Of a stretch of DNA of 64,000 bases, positions 9,101-16,741 are shown one piece after another (the first letter of the stretch is position 1; each line of letters opens with the position of its first letter). Location: positions 1-64,000 of the forward strand of contig CAYVRT010000013.1 of assembly GCA_964453115.1 (NCBI GenBank), read 5' to 3'. Origin of the DNA: JAIWNK01 sp964453115. Its GTDB lineage: Bacteria; Chloroflexota; Anaerolineae; Anaerolineales; Anaerolineaceae. The translations under genes and the position numbers were made by a program. Under the pieces are notes generated by a model. That model saw only the letters and a program-made list of their open reading frames with translations. It was not told where the DNA came from and made no database searches.

Positions 9101-9222
9101 TGATGCGGGGTGCGAGAACGCCCAGGACGGGCGCGCTTTTGCACCTCGCTGGTTTCGGCCCAGAACAGAATGCCATTCACCTCACCGGGCTGCCAGTGTG
9201 CGTGTAAAACCCATCTTAACAA
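6142..9222 (-). CDS. SNF2/Rad54-family DEAD/DEAH-box helicase
   Basis: This 1026-residue Swi2/Snf2 ATPase has an N-terminal accessory region of about 540 residues followed by the motor. Motor motifs include LADDMGLGKTIQALAL (Walker A, about residue 578-585), DEAQNIKNP (Walker B, about 678), FALTGTPVENRLAELWSLMHF, and in lobe 2 LIFTQFAEMGHLL, FILSLKAGGLGLNLTRA and a C-terminal DRAFRIGQ. Such enzymes translocate on duplex DNA and remodel protein-DNA complexes or assist transcription and repair. The start is TTG at 9222 with only a weak ribosome site, so it is less certain. It is the first gene of a two-gene operon with the SWIM protein. Confidence 0.93.
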   Translation of the reverse strand: MLRWVLHAHWQPGEVNGILFWAETSEVQKRARPGRSRTPHHPACLDPAELRNRLGSGTPLEDARIDHVVLRLPSSRNRPYPSPHFNPELSGNPPHLANWLISGLWLPARKAFTILISLPEAPAPGCLLGSDTQYWRTVSNLALEVLAAQKLLPTLQPVNAVRNLYHARWKPILDGPEDGPRLAQLTAAMPSICRAETNPRSNPPPPPPAPRPLLQTYLDTICDALARTWGNTRSQRLLAESTAPLERWLWALFQEDATVTRVSAAQMMQLSNTLQSWMRYLCAAGDEKARLALRLEPPRKDNEDWQLRFLLQAQDDPSLLVDAEEVWHEASPLLATLGRHFHAPQERLLGGLGYAARLYPPLRQSLQTRCPTHQPLDTHSAYAFLRETAPLLQQAGFGILTPPWWNQRGARLGLRLHLKPGNTATPSGKMGLSTLVAYEWELSLGETRLSRQEFEALAALKSPLVQVRGQWVQLDVEQIEAAIRFWEHQRQKGEMALMEAARMALDSENEINGLPLDDVSAEGWVADWLERLAQPERLSELPQPPGLNGQLRPYQRYGFSWLAFLRRWGMGACLADDMGLGKTIQALALLVHEQQSLGQLPGPTLLVCPTSVVTNWQREAARFAPSLRILIHQGASRLRNSEFSAAAHQSDLVLTSYPLLRLDAELLQSITWYGVILDEAQNIKNPSAKQTQAARQLKTSFRFALTGTPVENRLAELWSLMHFLNPGYLGNQAAFRREFGLPIERFGDSQATERLRKMVSPFILRRVKTDPRVIQDLPEKIEVKEFCPLSEEQATLYQAVVKNTMDKIATSEGMERRGMVLSLLMQLKQICNHPAHYLHENDATGLNGRSGKLNRLLEMLEELLAAGERALIFTQFAEMGHLLADYLPAILGRPVLYLHGGTPTRQRDEMVRRFQEDENGPSIFILSLKAGGLGLNLTRASHVFHFDRWWNPAVEDQATDRAFRIGQRRNVEVHKFVVLGTLEEKIDELIESKKGLAQAIIGSGEQWLTELSTEELRDLVQLRTTS

Positions 9223-9320
9223 GGATGTGAAAATCCCATCTGCAATAAAGGTTGAGTTGTCTTTCTCAAAAAAGTCAGAAAACGCAGTTGACCTGCGCAG
9301 TTCGCTGATCCAATGGTTGA

Positions 9321-9326
9321 ATTATA
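9321..9326 (-). promoter_or_regulatory. Putative -10 box for the SNF2-SWIM operon
   Basis: TATAAT occurs on the minus strand in the 117-base gap between sdhB and the helicase. The only good -35 (TTGACA, 9343-9338) is just 11 bases away, which is too close for a standard promoter. The box is suggestive only. Nothing else was recognised in this gap. Confidence 0.4.
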
Positions 9327-9339
9327 TCGCAAAAATTTG

Positions 9340-10080
9340 TCAAGGTCTAGGAATTGAGTTGTGCCCTTCGAGGGAGGGCGGGCCTTTGAGGATGCTTTGC
9401 TTAATTTCGGCGATTGCCTGGGTGATGTGAATTTCGCGCGGGCAGGCCTCTGTGCAGTTGAAGGCCGTGCGGCACAGCCAAACACCCGGGCGGGCGGCCA
9501 AAATTTGGATGCGTTGCGGGGCGGCGCGATCGCGGCTATCGAACAGAAAGCGGTGAGCAGTGACCATGGCTGCCGGCCCGAGGTACTGACGATTGGCCCA
9601 AAAGGATGGGCAGGAGGTGGTGCAGGCCGCACACAGGATGCAGCGGGTGCTATCGTCAAAGCGCTGACGTTGCTCGGGCGATTGCAGCCGTTCGCGCCCA
9701 TCGGTGGGCCGCGGCTCGTCGTTGATCAGGTAAGGCAGGACGGAGCGGTAATGCGCAAAAAAAGGCTCCATATCCACAATCAGGTCTTTGATCAGCGGCA
9801 AGCCAAGCAGCGGTTCAATGGTGATGGTGGTAGCGGGCAGGTCTTGCACCAATAGTTTGCAAGCCAGGGCGTTGCGCCCCTGGATGCGCATGGCATCCGA
9901 GCCGCAGACGCCATGCGCGCAGGAGCGGCGATAGGCCAGGCTGGGGTCTTGTTCGGCGCGCACTTGCTCGAGCAAATCCAGCACCCGGTCGGTCGGTTTT
10001 ACCTCCAGGGTGTAGGTGGTGTAGTGTGGGCGGGCATCCTGTTCGGGATGAAAACGAAAGATGCGCAGCATGCGTTTCAT
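9340..10080 (-). CDS. sdhB: Succinate dehydrogenase iron-sulfur subunit
   Basis: SdhB passes electrons from FADH2 on SdhA to quinone through three Fe-S clusters. The 246-residue protein shows the [2Fe-2S] ligands C54, C59, D62 and C74 (SCAHGVCGSD; Asp as the third ligand as in E. coli), the [4Fe-4S] set C147, C150, C153 with C213, and the [3Fe-4S] set C157, C203, C209. ATG at 10080 was chosen: GAGG is 5 bases upstream and the longer frame to 10161 overlaps sdhA. It lies 7 bases after sdhA and closes the sdhCDAB operon. Confidence 0.96.
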   Translation of the reverse strand: MKRMLRIFRFHPEQDARPHYTTYTLEVKPTDRVLDLLEQVRAEQDPSLAYRRSCAHGVCGSDAMRIQGRNALACKLLVQDLPATTITIEPLLGLPLIKDLIVDMEPFFAHYRSVLPYLINDEPRPTDGRERLQSPEQRQRFDDSTRCILCAACTTSCPSFWANRQYLGPAAMVTAHRFLFDSRDRAAPQRIQILAARPGVWLCRTAFNCTEACPREIHITQAIAEIKQSILKGPPSLEGHNSIPRP

Positions 10081-10087
10081 GACAACC

Positions 10088-11881
10088 TCAGTAGCTTCGT
10101 TCTTTGGGCGGGTAGTGGGTAATGGTGACGGGTTTGTAATCCAATTGGACGGTATCACCATTCAGCCAGGCCAGGCTATGCTTGAGCCAGGCAGCATCAT
10201 CCCGGCGGGGATAATCTTCGCGGGCATGTGCGCCCCGGCTTTCGGTGCGCGCCGCAGCTGCCGCGCTGGTGAGAAGGGCAAGGTCGAGCAGGTTGCCAAG
10301 CTCCCATGCGCTGAGCATCTCCTGGTTGAAGATGCGCCCGGGGTCCTGGATGCGAATGTGCCGATAGCGCTGACGCAGTTCGCCAATCTGCTGCAGGGCG
10401 CTTTGCAGGCCCTGCTGGGTGCGGAAGACGCCAACCTGGTCAGACATGAGGGCGCGCAGTGACTTGCCTAGTTCGGCAACTTTCTCGCTGCCGCTGCCAT
10501 TGCGCAATTGTTCGATTTGCTGGCGGGCAAAGCCTTCTGCATCGTTGGGCAGGGCCGGGGTGCCATTGGCTCTGGCAAACCCGGCGGCGTGTTGCCCGGC
10601 GTGTTTGCCGAAAACGACCAGGTCTACCAGCGAATTGGTGCCGAGCCGGTTGGCGCCATGGACGGAGACGCAGGCGCATTCGCCAACTGCGTAGAGGCCC
10701 GGCAAGACCTGCCCGGCAGCGTTTTGCAGCACCCGGCCATGCACATCGGTTGGAATGCCGCCCATGGCGTAGTGGGCGGTTGGCTGGACTGGGATGGGCT
10801 GTTGGATGGGGTCTACGCCCAAATAGGTGCGGCAGAAATCGGCTATATCGGGGATTTTGCCCAGAATTTCTTCGGCGCTGACGCGGTATGGACTGCCATC
10901 CGGGCGGGTGCGGCCATCTTCGGCGGCATAGCGGTTGACGGTTTCGGGGCGCACGTCCAGGTGCAGGTAGCGTTCGCCGTTGATGCCATTGCCGGCGCGC
11001 ATTTCAAGGTACATCGAGCGGCTGACAACATCGCGCGAGGCCAGGTCTTTGATGCGTGGGGCGTAATTGGGCATGAAGCGCTCGCCCTTGCCATTGAGCA
11101 ACACACCGCCTTCGCCGCGCACGGCTTCGGTAATCAGAATGCCCAGTTTGTAGATGCCGGTCGGGTGAAATTGGAAGAATTCCATATCTTCGGCAGGCAG
11201 GCCGCGCCGCACCAGGGCTGCAACGCCGTCGCCTGTGTAAGCGTAGGCATTGGAGGTGATTTCCCACATTCGGCCATGACCACCGGTGGCGAGAATGACG
11301 GCTGCGGCCCGAAACACGTGCAACTCGCCGGTTGCCAGTTCAACCGCCACAGCGCCGGCAACCTGCCCGGCGACGATGAGAATATCCAGGACCTGAAATT
11401 CGTTGTAGAAGGTGGTTTGGTGGCGGATGCATTGCTGATAGAGGGTTTGCAGGATCATGTGACCGGTGCGGTCAGCTGCATAGCAGGAGCGGCGCACCGG
11501 TTTGCCGGTTTCGTTGTTGGTGTGGCCGCCAAACGGTCGTTGGGCAATGCGGCCATCTGTGGTGCGTGAGAAGGGCAGGCCAAAATGTTCCAGGTCATAG
11601 ACGGCCTGGACGGCTTCGGCGCACATGAATTCAATTGCATCCTGGTCGCCCAGGTAGTCACTGCCTTTGACGGTATCATAGGCGTGCCATTCCCAGCGGT
11701 CTTCTTCCAGGTTGCCGAGTGCGGCGCCAATGCCGCCCTGTGCTGCGCCGGTGTGTGAACGGAGGGGGTGCAGCTTGCTCAAGACGGCGGTTTGGGCGGT
11801 TTGGGCCGCGTAGAGTGCCGCCATCAACCCGGCGCCGCCTGCGCCAATTACCAGTACTTCGAAGGTGTGGGTTTGAGTCAT
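10088..11881 (-). CDS. sdhA: Succinate dehydrogenase flavoprotein subunit
   Basis: SdhA oxidises succinate to fumarate at a covalently bound FAD. The 597-residue protein has the dinucleotide fold VIGAGGAGLMAALYAA, the FAD-linking region SHTGAAQGGIGAAL, FQFHPTGIY, GEGGVLLN.GERFM, and the C-terminal PTAHYAMGG and SVHGANRLGTNSLVDLVVFG segments of SdhA/FrdA. The start ATG at 11881 lies 10 bases after sdhD. From sequence it could work as succinate dehydrogenase or fumarate reductase; the two-anchor operon favours an SQR-type enzyme. Confidence 0.97.
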   Translation of the reverse strand: MTQTHTFEVLVIGAGGAGLMAALYAAQTAQTAVLSKLHPLRSHTGAAQGGIGAALGNLEEDRWEWHAYDTVKGSDYLGDQDAIEFMCAEAVQAVYDLEHFGLPFSRTTDGRIAQRPFGGHTNNETGKPVRRSCYAADRTGHMILQTLYQQCIRHQTTFYNEFQVLDILIVAGQVAGAVAVELATGELHVFRAAAVILATGGHGRMWEITSNAYAYTGDGVAALVRRGLPAEDMEFFQFHPTGIYKLGILITEAVRGEGGVLLNGKGERFMPNYAPRIKDLASRDVVSRSMYLEMRAGNGINGERYLHLDVRPETVNRYAAEDGRTRPDGSPYRVSAEEILGKIPDIADFCRTYLGVDPIQQPIPVQPTAHYAMGGIPTDVHGRVLQNAAGQVLPGLYAVGECACVSVHGANRLGTNSLVDLVVFGKHAGQHAAGFARANGTPALPNDAEGFARQQIEQLRNGSGSEKVAELGKSLRALMSDQVGVFRTQQGLQSALQQIGELRQRYRHIRIQDPGRIFNQEMLSAWELGNLLDLALLTSAAAAARTESRGAHAREDYPRRDDAAWLKHSLAWLNGDTVQLDYKPVTITHYPPKERSY

Positions 11882-11891
11882 GCCTTACTCC

Positions 11892-12269
11892 TCATTCCAG
11901 CGGGAGCGGGTTACGCACACCGGCAAGTAGCGTCACAAGCCCCACCAGCGTCAGCGCCAGCCAGAAGACCAGCGCACCCCAATTGAGGATACGGCGGGCA
12001 GTTTCGCTGTGCAGGTAATCGTTCAGCACTTGCCGCAGCCCGTTCACACCATGCGCAAAGGCAAAGCCGAGCAGCAGGCCATCGTAGATGCGCCAGAACA
12101 GGCTGGCCCAGCGTTCTGCCACATAGCTGAGATCCATGTTGTGGACACCGACAATCACATCTTGCAGAATCAGATGTCCCCAGACGAGTGGAATGAGCAG
12201 GAATGCGCTGTAGCGCATCCATTTCCAGGCCAGGGTTTCAAAATTGGGTTGGGGTTGGGTGGTTTGCAT
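11892..12269 (-). CDS. sdhD: Succinate dehydrogenase membrane anchor subunit
   Basis: This 125-residue protein has three membrane spans (about residues 19-40, 61-84 and 93-117). A signature FAHGVNGLRQVLNDYL supplies the histidine expected to ligate heme b together with the SdhC histidine. It anchors SdhAB to the cytoplasmic membrane and helps form the quinone site. It lies 9 bases after sdhC and 10 before sdhA, in the sdhCDAB order. Confidence 0.88.
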   Translation of the reverse strand: MQTTQPQPNFETLAWKWMRYSAFLLIPLVWGHLILQDVIVGVHNMDLSYVAERWASLFWRIYDGLLLGFAFAHGVNGLRQVLNDYLHSETARRILNWGALVFWLALTLVGLVTLLAGVRNPLPLE

Positions 12270-12278
12270 GGTGTTTTT

Positions 12279-12695
12279 TTACTGAAAGAGGCCAAAATTG
12301 TGAACGAGCAAATTGCGCACCATCCAGGCTGCCGCTGGCAACCAGAGTGCCAGGGCAAGGAAGAACGATAAACGGGCCGAGCCGCGCGCGGTGGGGATGT
12401 TCCAGCGCTGCGCGGCTTTGAGGTCGAAGAGGGCAATGCGCAGGCCATTCACACCGTGATAGAAAACGCAGAAGACGAGCAAGATTTCACCCACCCCGAA
12501 CAAGGTGCTGCGATAGAGTTGCATCACCTCCAGGAAGAGGTGCGGTGCAAAATAGACCAGGGCAATATCCACAATGTGGATGGTGAGGAATAGCCCGGTG
12601 CCAAGCCCGCAAATGCGGTGCAGCAGGAAGGCCGATTGTCCTTCGCGCCCGCGATAGGTGGCATAACCGGTGAGCGCAGTTTTCAGGTGAGCCAT
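12279..12695 (-). CDS. sdhC: Succinate dehydrogenase cytochrome b subunit
   Basis: The 138-residue SdhC homologue has three membrane spans. The LLHRICGLGTGLFL motif near the quinone site and the heme-ligand helix VFYHGVNGLRIALFD are visible. It shares the HGVNGLR signature with SdhD, as expected for a single heme held between two related anchors. The start at 12695 is supported by AAGGAGG 5 bases upstream; an in-frame start at 12716 would overlap the preceding lipoprotein gene. Confidence 0.9.
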   Translation of the reverse strand: MAHLKTALTGYATYRGREGQSAFLLHRICGLGTGLFLTIHIVDIALVYFAPHLFLEVMQLYRSTLFGVGEILLVFCVFYHGVNGLRIALFDLKAAQRWNIPTARGSARLSFFLALALWLPAAAWMVRNLLVHNFGLFQ

Positions 12696-12708
12696 GGTGC
12701 CTCCTTGC

Positions 12709-13917
12709 TTATTCAAGCGGTTCCAGCCAGTAGGTGCTACCCTGTCCTTCAGAAGTCCAGCCGCTCACGCCTCCGCCTGTCGCACCAACATACCACCAAA
12801 GCATGTTATCGGCGCAGACCGGTGCAGTGCCAAAGACGGTGGCCGTTTGCCCGGCAGGGATTTGCCCAACCAGGGTGGAACTGAGGCCGGGGTTTTGTCG
12901 GACGTTGTTGGGGCCACCGCCCGGGACGACGCGCGCCTGTGCGACGGCTGCCAGTCGGCTGGCTGGCCCGGCGCAGGGTGGCAGCACGGCCGGCAGGAAT
13001 GAATCGCCAACAAAGGCGGAGAGCAAGTCGTTGCGATGGAAAAATTGCCCGCCATCGGTGAGGATGACGATGTAATCGGCGTTGGTTGTGTCTTGCAGGA
13101 GCAGGTTGCCCTGCGGGTCGGCGTAGAACTCGCGCCAGCCGATGCGCAACAGCAACATCGAGTTGGGGGGATTATCGAAAGCGACAAAACGCAGGCGCTC
13201 GCCAGCTGCAAAGCCAGTCAGGTAGAGCCAGCCATCTCGACCTTCCAGCAGGGCGGGGCGGCGTGGCGCAACCACGTTAAAGCTGTGTGTCAGGCTGCCG
13301 CTTGCACCGGTAATGGTGTAGGTGTAGCGTCCCAGCAGCGCGCCATAGCCGAAGCTGTAGAAATTGCTGATGCCCATATCGGGGTCATAGGTGAGGGTTT
13401 CGCTTTCCTCGCTGCCATCCGGGTAGGTGAGGGTGGCAGTAACACGCTCATCGCGCGTCCAGCCACACGAGCCAATCATCACCCCGTAGAAGGATAGGCT
13501 GCCGAGTTCAACCTCGAGCGGCAGTTCCCCTTCAAGACGCGGGCTGGTGATGGAAGAGTCGCAACTGAGGAAACCCTCAAAGCCGCCAATCGGATAAATC
13601 ATCGAGCGCCGCACGCCGTCCAGTGGTGTGTTGACCAGGCTGGTGAGGGAGACGGTTTCGGTGTAGGTGCCGGGTGGCTCAAGTAAGACCGGTTGGGTGG
13701 GGGTGATGATGGCTGGGGGTAGGGTTGGTGAGGGAATGAGCGGGGCAACCGGGGTGATGGTTGGTAATCCGGGGGCGGTGCTGGGGATTGGGGTGACCAG
13801 GACGGGCGGTATGGCGGTGATGCCGCCGGGCGTCGGTGATTCACGAAATGGCAGGTTGCAGCTCAGGGCCAGCAGGAATGCTGCCAAACCACACAGCAGT
13901 TTGAGGGATTGCTTCAT
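12709..13917 (-). CDS. Lipoprotein with C-terminal SH3b domain
   Basis: This 402-residue secreted protein has a lipobox (FLLALSC, Cys20) and a Thr/Pro-rich linker (about residues 25-90). A central beta-rich region of unknown type follows. The C-terminal bacterial SH3 domain contains NNVRQNPGLSSTLVGQIPAGQTATVFG and WWYVG...GVSGWTSEG. SH3b domains commonly bind cell-wall peptides. The gene ends only 13 bases before sdhC, so it may be the first gene of the sdh operon, with no obvious functional link. A TATAAT and a hairpin precede it. Confidence 0.75.
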   Translation of the reverse strand: MKQSLKLLCGLAAFLLALSCNLPFRESPTPGGITAIPPVLVTPIPSTAPGLPTITPVAPLIPSPTLPPAIITPTQPVLLEPPGTYTETVSLTSLVNTPLDGVRRSMIYPIGGFEGFLSCDSSITSPRLEGELPLEVELGSLSFYGVMIGSCGWTRDERVTATLTYPDGSEESETLTYDPDMGISNFYSFGYGALLGRYTYTITGASGSLTHSFNVVAPRRPALLEGRDGWLYLTGFAAGERLRFVAFDNPPNSMLLLRIGWREFYADPQGNLLLQDTTNADYIVILTDGGQFFHRNDLLSAFVGDSFLPAVLPPCAGPASRLAAVAQARVVPGGGPNNVRQNPGLSSTLVGQIPAGQTATVFGTAPVCADNMLWWYVGATGGGVSGWTSEGQGSTYWLEPLE

Positions 13918-13940
13918 GGGAAACCTTCCTTTGAAATGGC

Positions 13941-13962
13941 AAAAGAGCCTCGCAAGGCGAGG
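13941..13962 (-). terminator. Probable terminator of the ABC-2 permease pair
   Basis: On the minus strand a 6-bp stem (CCTCGC / GCGAGG) with a 3-base loop is followed by CTCTTTT. It lies between the end of the permease gene (14019) and the start of the SH3 lipoprotein (13917). Confidence 0.55.
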
Positions 13963-13970
13963 GTACTATG

Positions 13971-13976
13971 ATTATA
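13971..13976 (-). promoter_or_regulatory. -10 box ahead of the SH3 lipoprotein and sdh genes
   Basis: A perfect TATAAT on the minus strand predicts transcription starting near 13964, at the foot of the hairpin at 13962-13948. No -35 match is seen at 16-18 bases. If it is used, the hairpin becomes a 5'-leader structure. Confidence 0.4.
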
Positions 13977-14018
13977 GAATGATTTTGAAAAATGAAAAGA
14001 GGATGAAGGAGGCGTTTT

Positions 14019-15050
14019 CTAGCGCTGAAAGCGATGACTGAGGCGCAAGAGCAGTAAGGCTGCCCCCAGCAAAAGCACGGCATAGGGCAGCAGGTTTAGC
14101 AGGCCCGTCAGCGGGTCACCAACAGCAATGCGTGCAAGCAGCTTAATCGGCGACCACTCGAGCGAGAAGGTCAGGCTGCTGAAGGCCAGTAGACTGAGCG
14201 AGTAGACGAACTGTGAGCGTTCGCGGTCGCGCAGCAGCAGGGCAAGCCCGGCTGCCAGGCTGCATACCAGGCCGGTGATGAGCAGGGTGAGCATCAGCAC
14301 CCACAGCCGATGATGAATGACGGTGCCATTGAGGCGCAGCAACACAATCCAGGCAGTGGCCTGGGCGCCCGCCAGAATCAGGAAAGCCGTCATCTTGGCG
14401 AGAATGGTCTGGTTGAGCGTGAGCGGGGCGGCAAGCAGGGTATCAAAAGTCTGGTTTTGAATCTCTTCCGAGATCGAGTCAATTACCATGCCGCCGGCGA
14501 TGAAGGCCGGGAAGAGCATCAACATGGGAAGGATGACGGTGTAGATAAATTCGTAATTGGTGGGAGGGGTGCCTTTCAGGTCGGAATAGCGGATGGTGAG
14601 GCCCCTGGCCGTGCGCAGGCTGTTTTCATATTTTTTGAGCGGGTCTTGCAGATAGTTCAATACCATCGAGGAGATGGCACCTTCTGGCGGCAGGTAGAGC
14701 TGCATTTCAACCAGGTCGCCTGTTGTGTTGGGCAAGACCAACACAGCCTGCACCTCGCCGCGATTCAAGGCTTCCAGTGCGGCGGTCAGGTCGTCCATCG
14801 GGGCGGTGCTGACGCCGCGCCCTTCCAGGGCCTCGATGAAACTGGCCGGGGCCGGGCCGAGAACGGCGGCGCGGATGCGGAAGCTGTTGTACATTTCCGC
14901 CGAGTCGGCATCGTAGAGCGAGAGCATGCCCATTAGCAAGGCGGAGGAGAAGGAGGCAACGAAGAGCTGGATGAGAACGGCAATTAGAATCGTGCGGTCG
15001 CGCAGGACGGAGCCGATTTCTTTTTTGATGATGGCAAGGAAGGCAGTCAT
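14019..15050 (-). CDS. ABC-2 type transporter permease (NatB-like)
   Basis: The 343-residue integral membrane protein has one N-terminal span (about 20-40), a large extracytoplasmic loop (about 45-180, including YLPPEGAISSMVLNYLQDP), and five or six C-terminal spans. This is the layout of NatB/YhaP-type ABC-2 permeases. It lies 4 bases after the fused permease-PrsW gene and, with the divergent ATPase at 16742, makes an exporter of two different permeases and one ATPase. The substrate is unknown; NatAB relatives export sodium or drugs. Confidence 0.85.
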   Translation of the reverse strand: MTAFLAIIKKEIGSVLRDRTILIAVLIQLFVASFSSALLMGMLSLYDADSAEMYNSFRIRAAVLGPAPASFIEALEGRGVSTAPMDDLTAALEALNRGEVQAVLVLPNTTGDLVEMQLYLPPEGAISSMVLNYLQDPLKKYENSLRTARGLTIRYSDLKGTPPTNYEFIYTVILPMLMLFPAFIAGGMVIDSISEEIQNQTFDTLLAAPLTLNQTILAKMTAFLILAGAQATAWIVLLRLNGTVIHHRLWVLMLTLLITGLVCSLAAGLALLLRDRERSQFVYSLSLLAFSSLTFSLEWSPIKLLARIAVGDPLTGLLNLLPYAVLLLGAALLLLRLSHRFQR

Positions 15051-15054
15051 GGGC

Positions 15055-16695
15055 TTATCCTCCGCTCAAAATGAACCAGTTGTAGAGGGAATGCAGGATG
15101 GCGCTCAGCAAGAGGATCAGGGCATAGGGCAGGCGGGTGTAGGCGCGCAGCAGGCTGATGAAGGCGGTGAAGAAGAAATGTGCCAGGAGTGGCAGGAGAA
15201 GCAGCCCGCTGCTGAACAGCGCCCCGGAGAGGGCCGATTCGGAGACGAAACCGAGCGAGAAGAAGAGCAGCGCCTTTTCGCCAACCAGGAAACCGATGGC
15301 CGAGGCGAGCGCAAAGAGCAAAATTCGTCCCAGGCCCTGCAATTTGCCGCGCTCATAGAGGGAAACAATGCCAATCGTTTTCACCACTTCCTCAACCCAG
15401 GCGGCAGCAAAGAGCAGCCCGGCGAGCATCAGCCCGGGCGGCAGGTTGCTGGCAAACACCAGCAGCACAATTTGCATCAGATAGACGACCGGGATGAAGC
15501 CAAAGCTAATCAGGCCGATGGAGAGGATTGGCCGCTCGCGACTGACCATCAGGTATACGGCATCTTTGAACTTTTGCGTCAGGGCACGGTAGCCCATGAG
15601 GAATTCTTCGTTCAACATGCGTGACCCGGCAAGCACAGCAATGCCAAAAATAAGCGTCATCGGCAGGGAAGGGAAGAGGTATTGCCGCAGGTTGAAGGCC
15701 TCGCCCTGATACATTTTGATTGCCAGGGTGAGCGGGGAGAGGAAGGCAATTTCACTGACGCCATTGAACATGGCCGGGAAGACCAGGTAGGTGGTGGTGA
15801 GGGTTGTGACGAGCATGGAGATAAAGGTTGTATCTTTGAAGGTGCGGTAGAACATGGGCACCATCAGGTAGATGGCAAAGACGAACAGCATGGTGGGGGC
15901 AAAGATGGCAAGCGCCAGGAGCGGCGGGGCCTTGCTGAGGGCGGCGATGACCAGGCTGGAGATGAGCGAGAAGGTCAGGTAGGGCAGCATCTTGCCGAAA
16001 ATAATTTGGAACGGGGTGACCGGGCTGGAGAGCAAGATGACCAGGCGGCGATTGATTTTCTCATCCATGAAACTGCTGGTGAAGAAGATGCTGATGAAGG
16101 TGACCGGCAGGATGTAAATCATGCTGATCAGCACCTCGGCGAAGGGCAGTTTGGGGGTCATCAGCGAGGGGATGAGGATTTCGGGCGGTGGCGGGGTGGG
16201 GGTGGGGATGGGGGTGGCCCCGGCTGCCGGGGTGTTGGCAGCTGGCTGCCCCAGGCTGGGCGGGGCAGCATATTGCACTGCCACGCGCAACGGAAAGGCA
16301 AGCTGTGGATCATATTCTGTTGCCAGGCGTTCCAGTTCTTTGCGCTCCAGGTAGCGGCGCAGTGCGCCAATGGCGTTGAGCGATTTTTCGCTGCCACTGC
16401 TCGTCACCTCTCCATTCTCAATGAATACATCCAGCGCACCGGAAGTGAGCAGGGCCTGGCTCTCCTGTGGCGAGACGGTGCTGACGACGAAGCGTGTATC
16501 ATCAATGACAGGCACATTGCCCCACACGCCCACGCGGTACAGGCCATTGCCAGCCAATTGGGCCTGCTGCAAACTGTAGGCGGAAAACCCAATCACCGCC
16601 AGCAGAATCACAACCGCTAGCGGGCTGGCCCCACCCCGAAAGCGACGGCGCAGGCGTCCAATTTCACTCCAGGCAATCAAAAGAATTGTTCGCAT
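15055..16695 (-). CDS. ABC-2 permease fused to a PrsW/CPBP-like intramembrane protease domain
   Basis: This 546-residue protein has two parts. Residues about 1-370 are an ABC-2 permease with one N-terminal span, a loop containing a proline-rich stretch, and then a bundle of spans (FTSSFMDEKINRRLVILLSSPVTP is the usual ABC-2 signature). Residues about 400-546 are a further membrane bundle with WVEEVVK (EE at genome 15393-15388), GFLVGEK, HFFFTAF and a terminal HSLYNW. These resemble the EExxK, Glu-containing helix, HxxxT and HxxxN motifs of PrsW-type glutamic endopeptidases. ATG at 16695 is preferred because the longer frame overlaps the divergent ATPase start. The protease assignment is by motif only. 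Confidence 0.72.
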   Translation of the reverse strand: MRTILLIAWSEIGRLRRRFRGGASPLAVVILLAVIGFSAYSLQQAQLAGNGLYRVGVWGNVPVIDDTRFVVSTVSPQESQALLTSGALDVFIENGEVTSSGSEKSLNAIGALRRYLERKELERLATEYDPQLAFPLRVAVQYAAPPSLGQPAANTPAAGATPIPTPTPPPPEILIPSLMTPKLPFAEVLISMIYILPVTFISIFFTSSFMDEKINRRLVILLSSPVTPFQIIFGKMLPYLTFSLISSLVIAALSKAPPLLALAIFAPTMLFVFAIYLMVPMFYRTFKDTTFISMLVTTLTTTYLVFPAMFNGVSEIAFLSPLTLAIKMYQGEAFNLRQYLFPSLPMTLIFGIAVLAGSRMLNEEFLMGYRALTQKFKDAVYLMVSRERPILSIGLISFGFIPVVYLMQIVLLVFASNLPPGLMLAGLLFAAAWVEEVVKTIGIVSLYERGKLQGLGRILLFALASAIGFLVGEKALLFFSLGFVSESALSGALFSSGLLLLPLLAHFFFTAFISLLRAYTRLPYALILLLSAILHSLYNWFILSGG

Positions 16696-16728
16696 TAGAC
16701 AAAATCTCGAAAAACAGCCAAAAGATGG

Positions 16729-16734
16729 TAGAAT
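16729..16734 (+). promoter_or_regulatory. -10 box giving a probably leaderless ABC ATPase mRNA
   Basis: TAGAAT is followed after exactly 7 bases by the ATG at 16742, so the predicted transcription start coincides with the start codon. No Shine-Dalgarno sequence is present. The same 7-base spacing occurs at 19626-19613. Confidence 0.5.
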
Positions 16735-16741
16735 CGAAACG

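Noticed and set aside
9338..9343. TTGACA as the -35 of the SNF2 operon
   Set aside because: It is only 11 bases from the TATAAT; a standard promoter needs about 17.
7438..11569. Long plus-strand frames opposite the SNF2 helicase and sdhA (7438-8511, 10508-11569)
   Set aside because: Same antisense effect; the opposite strand holds catalytic motifs at the right spacing.
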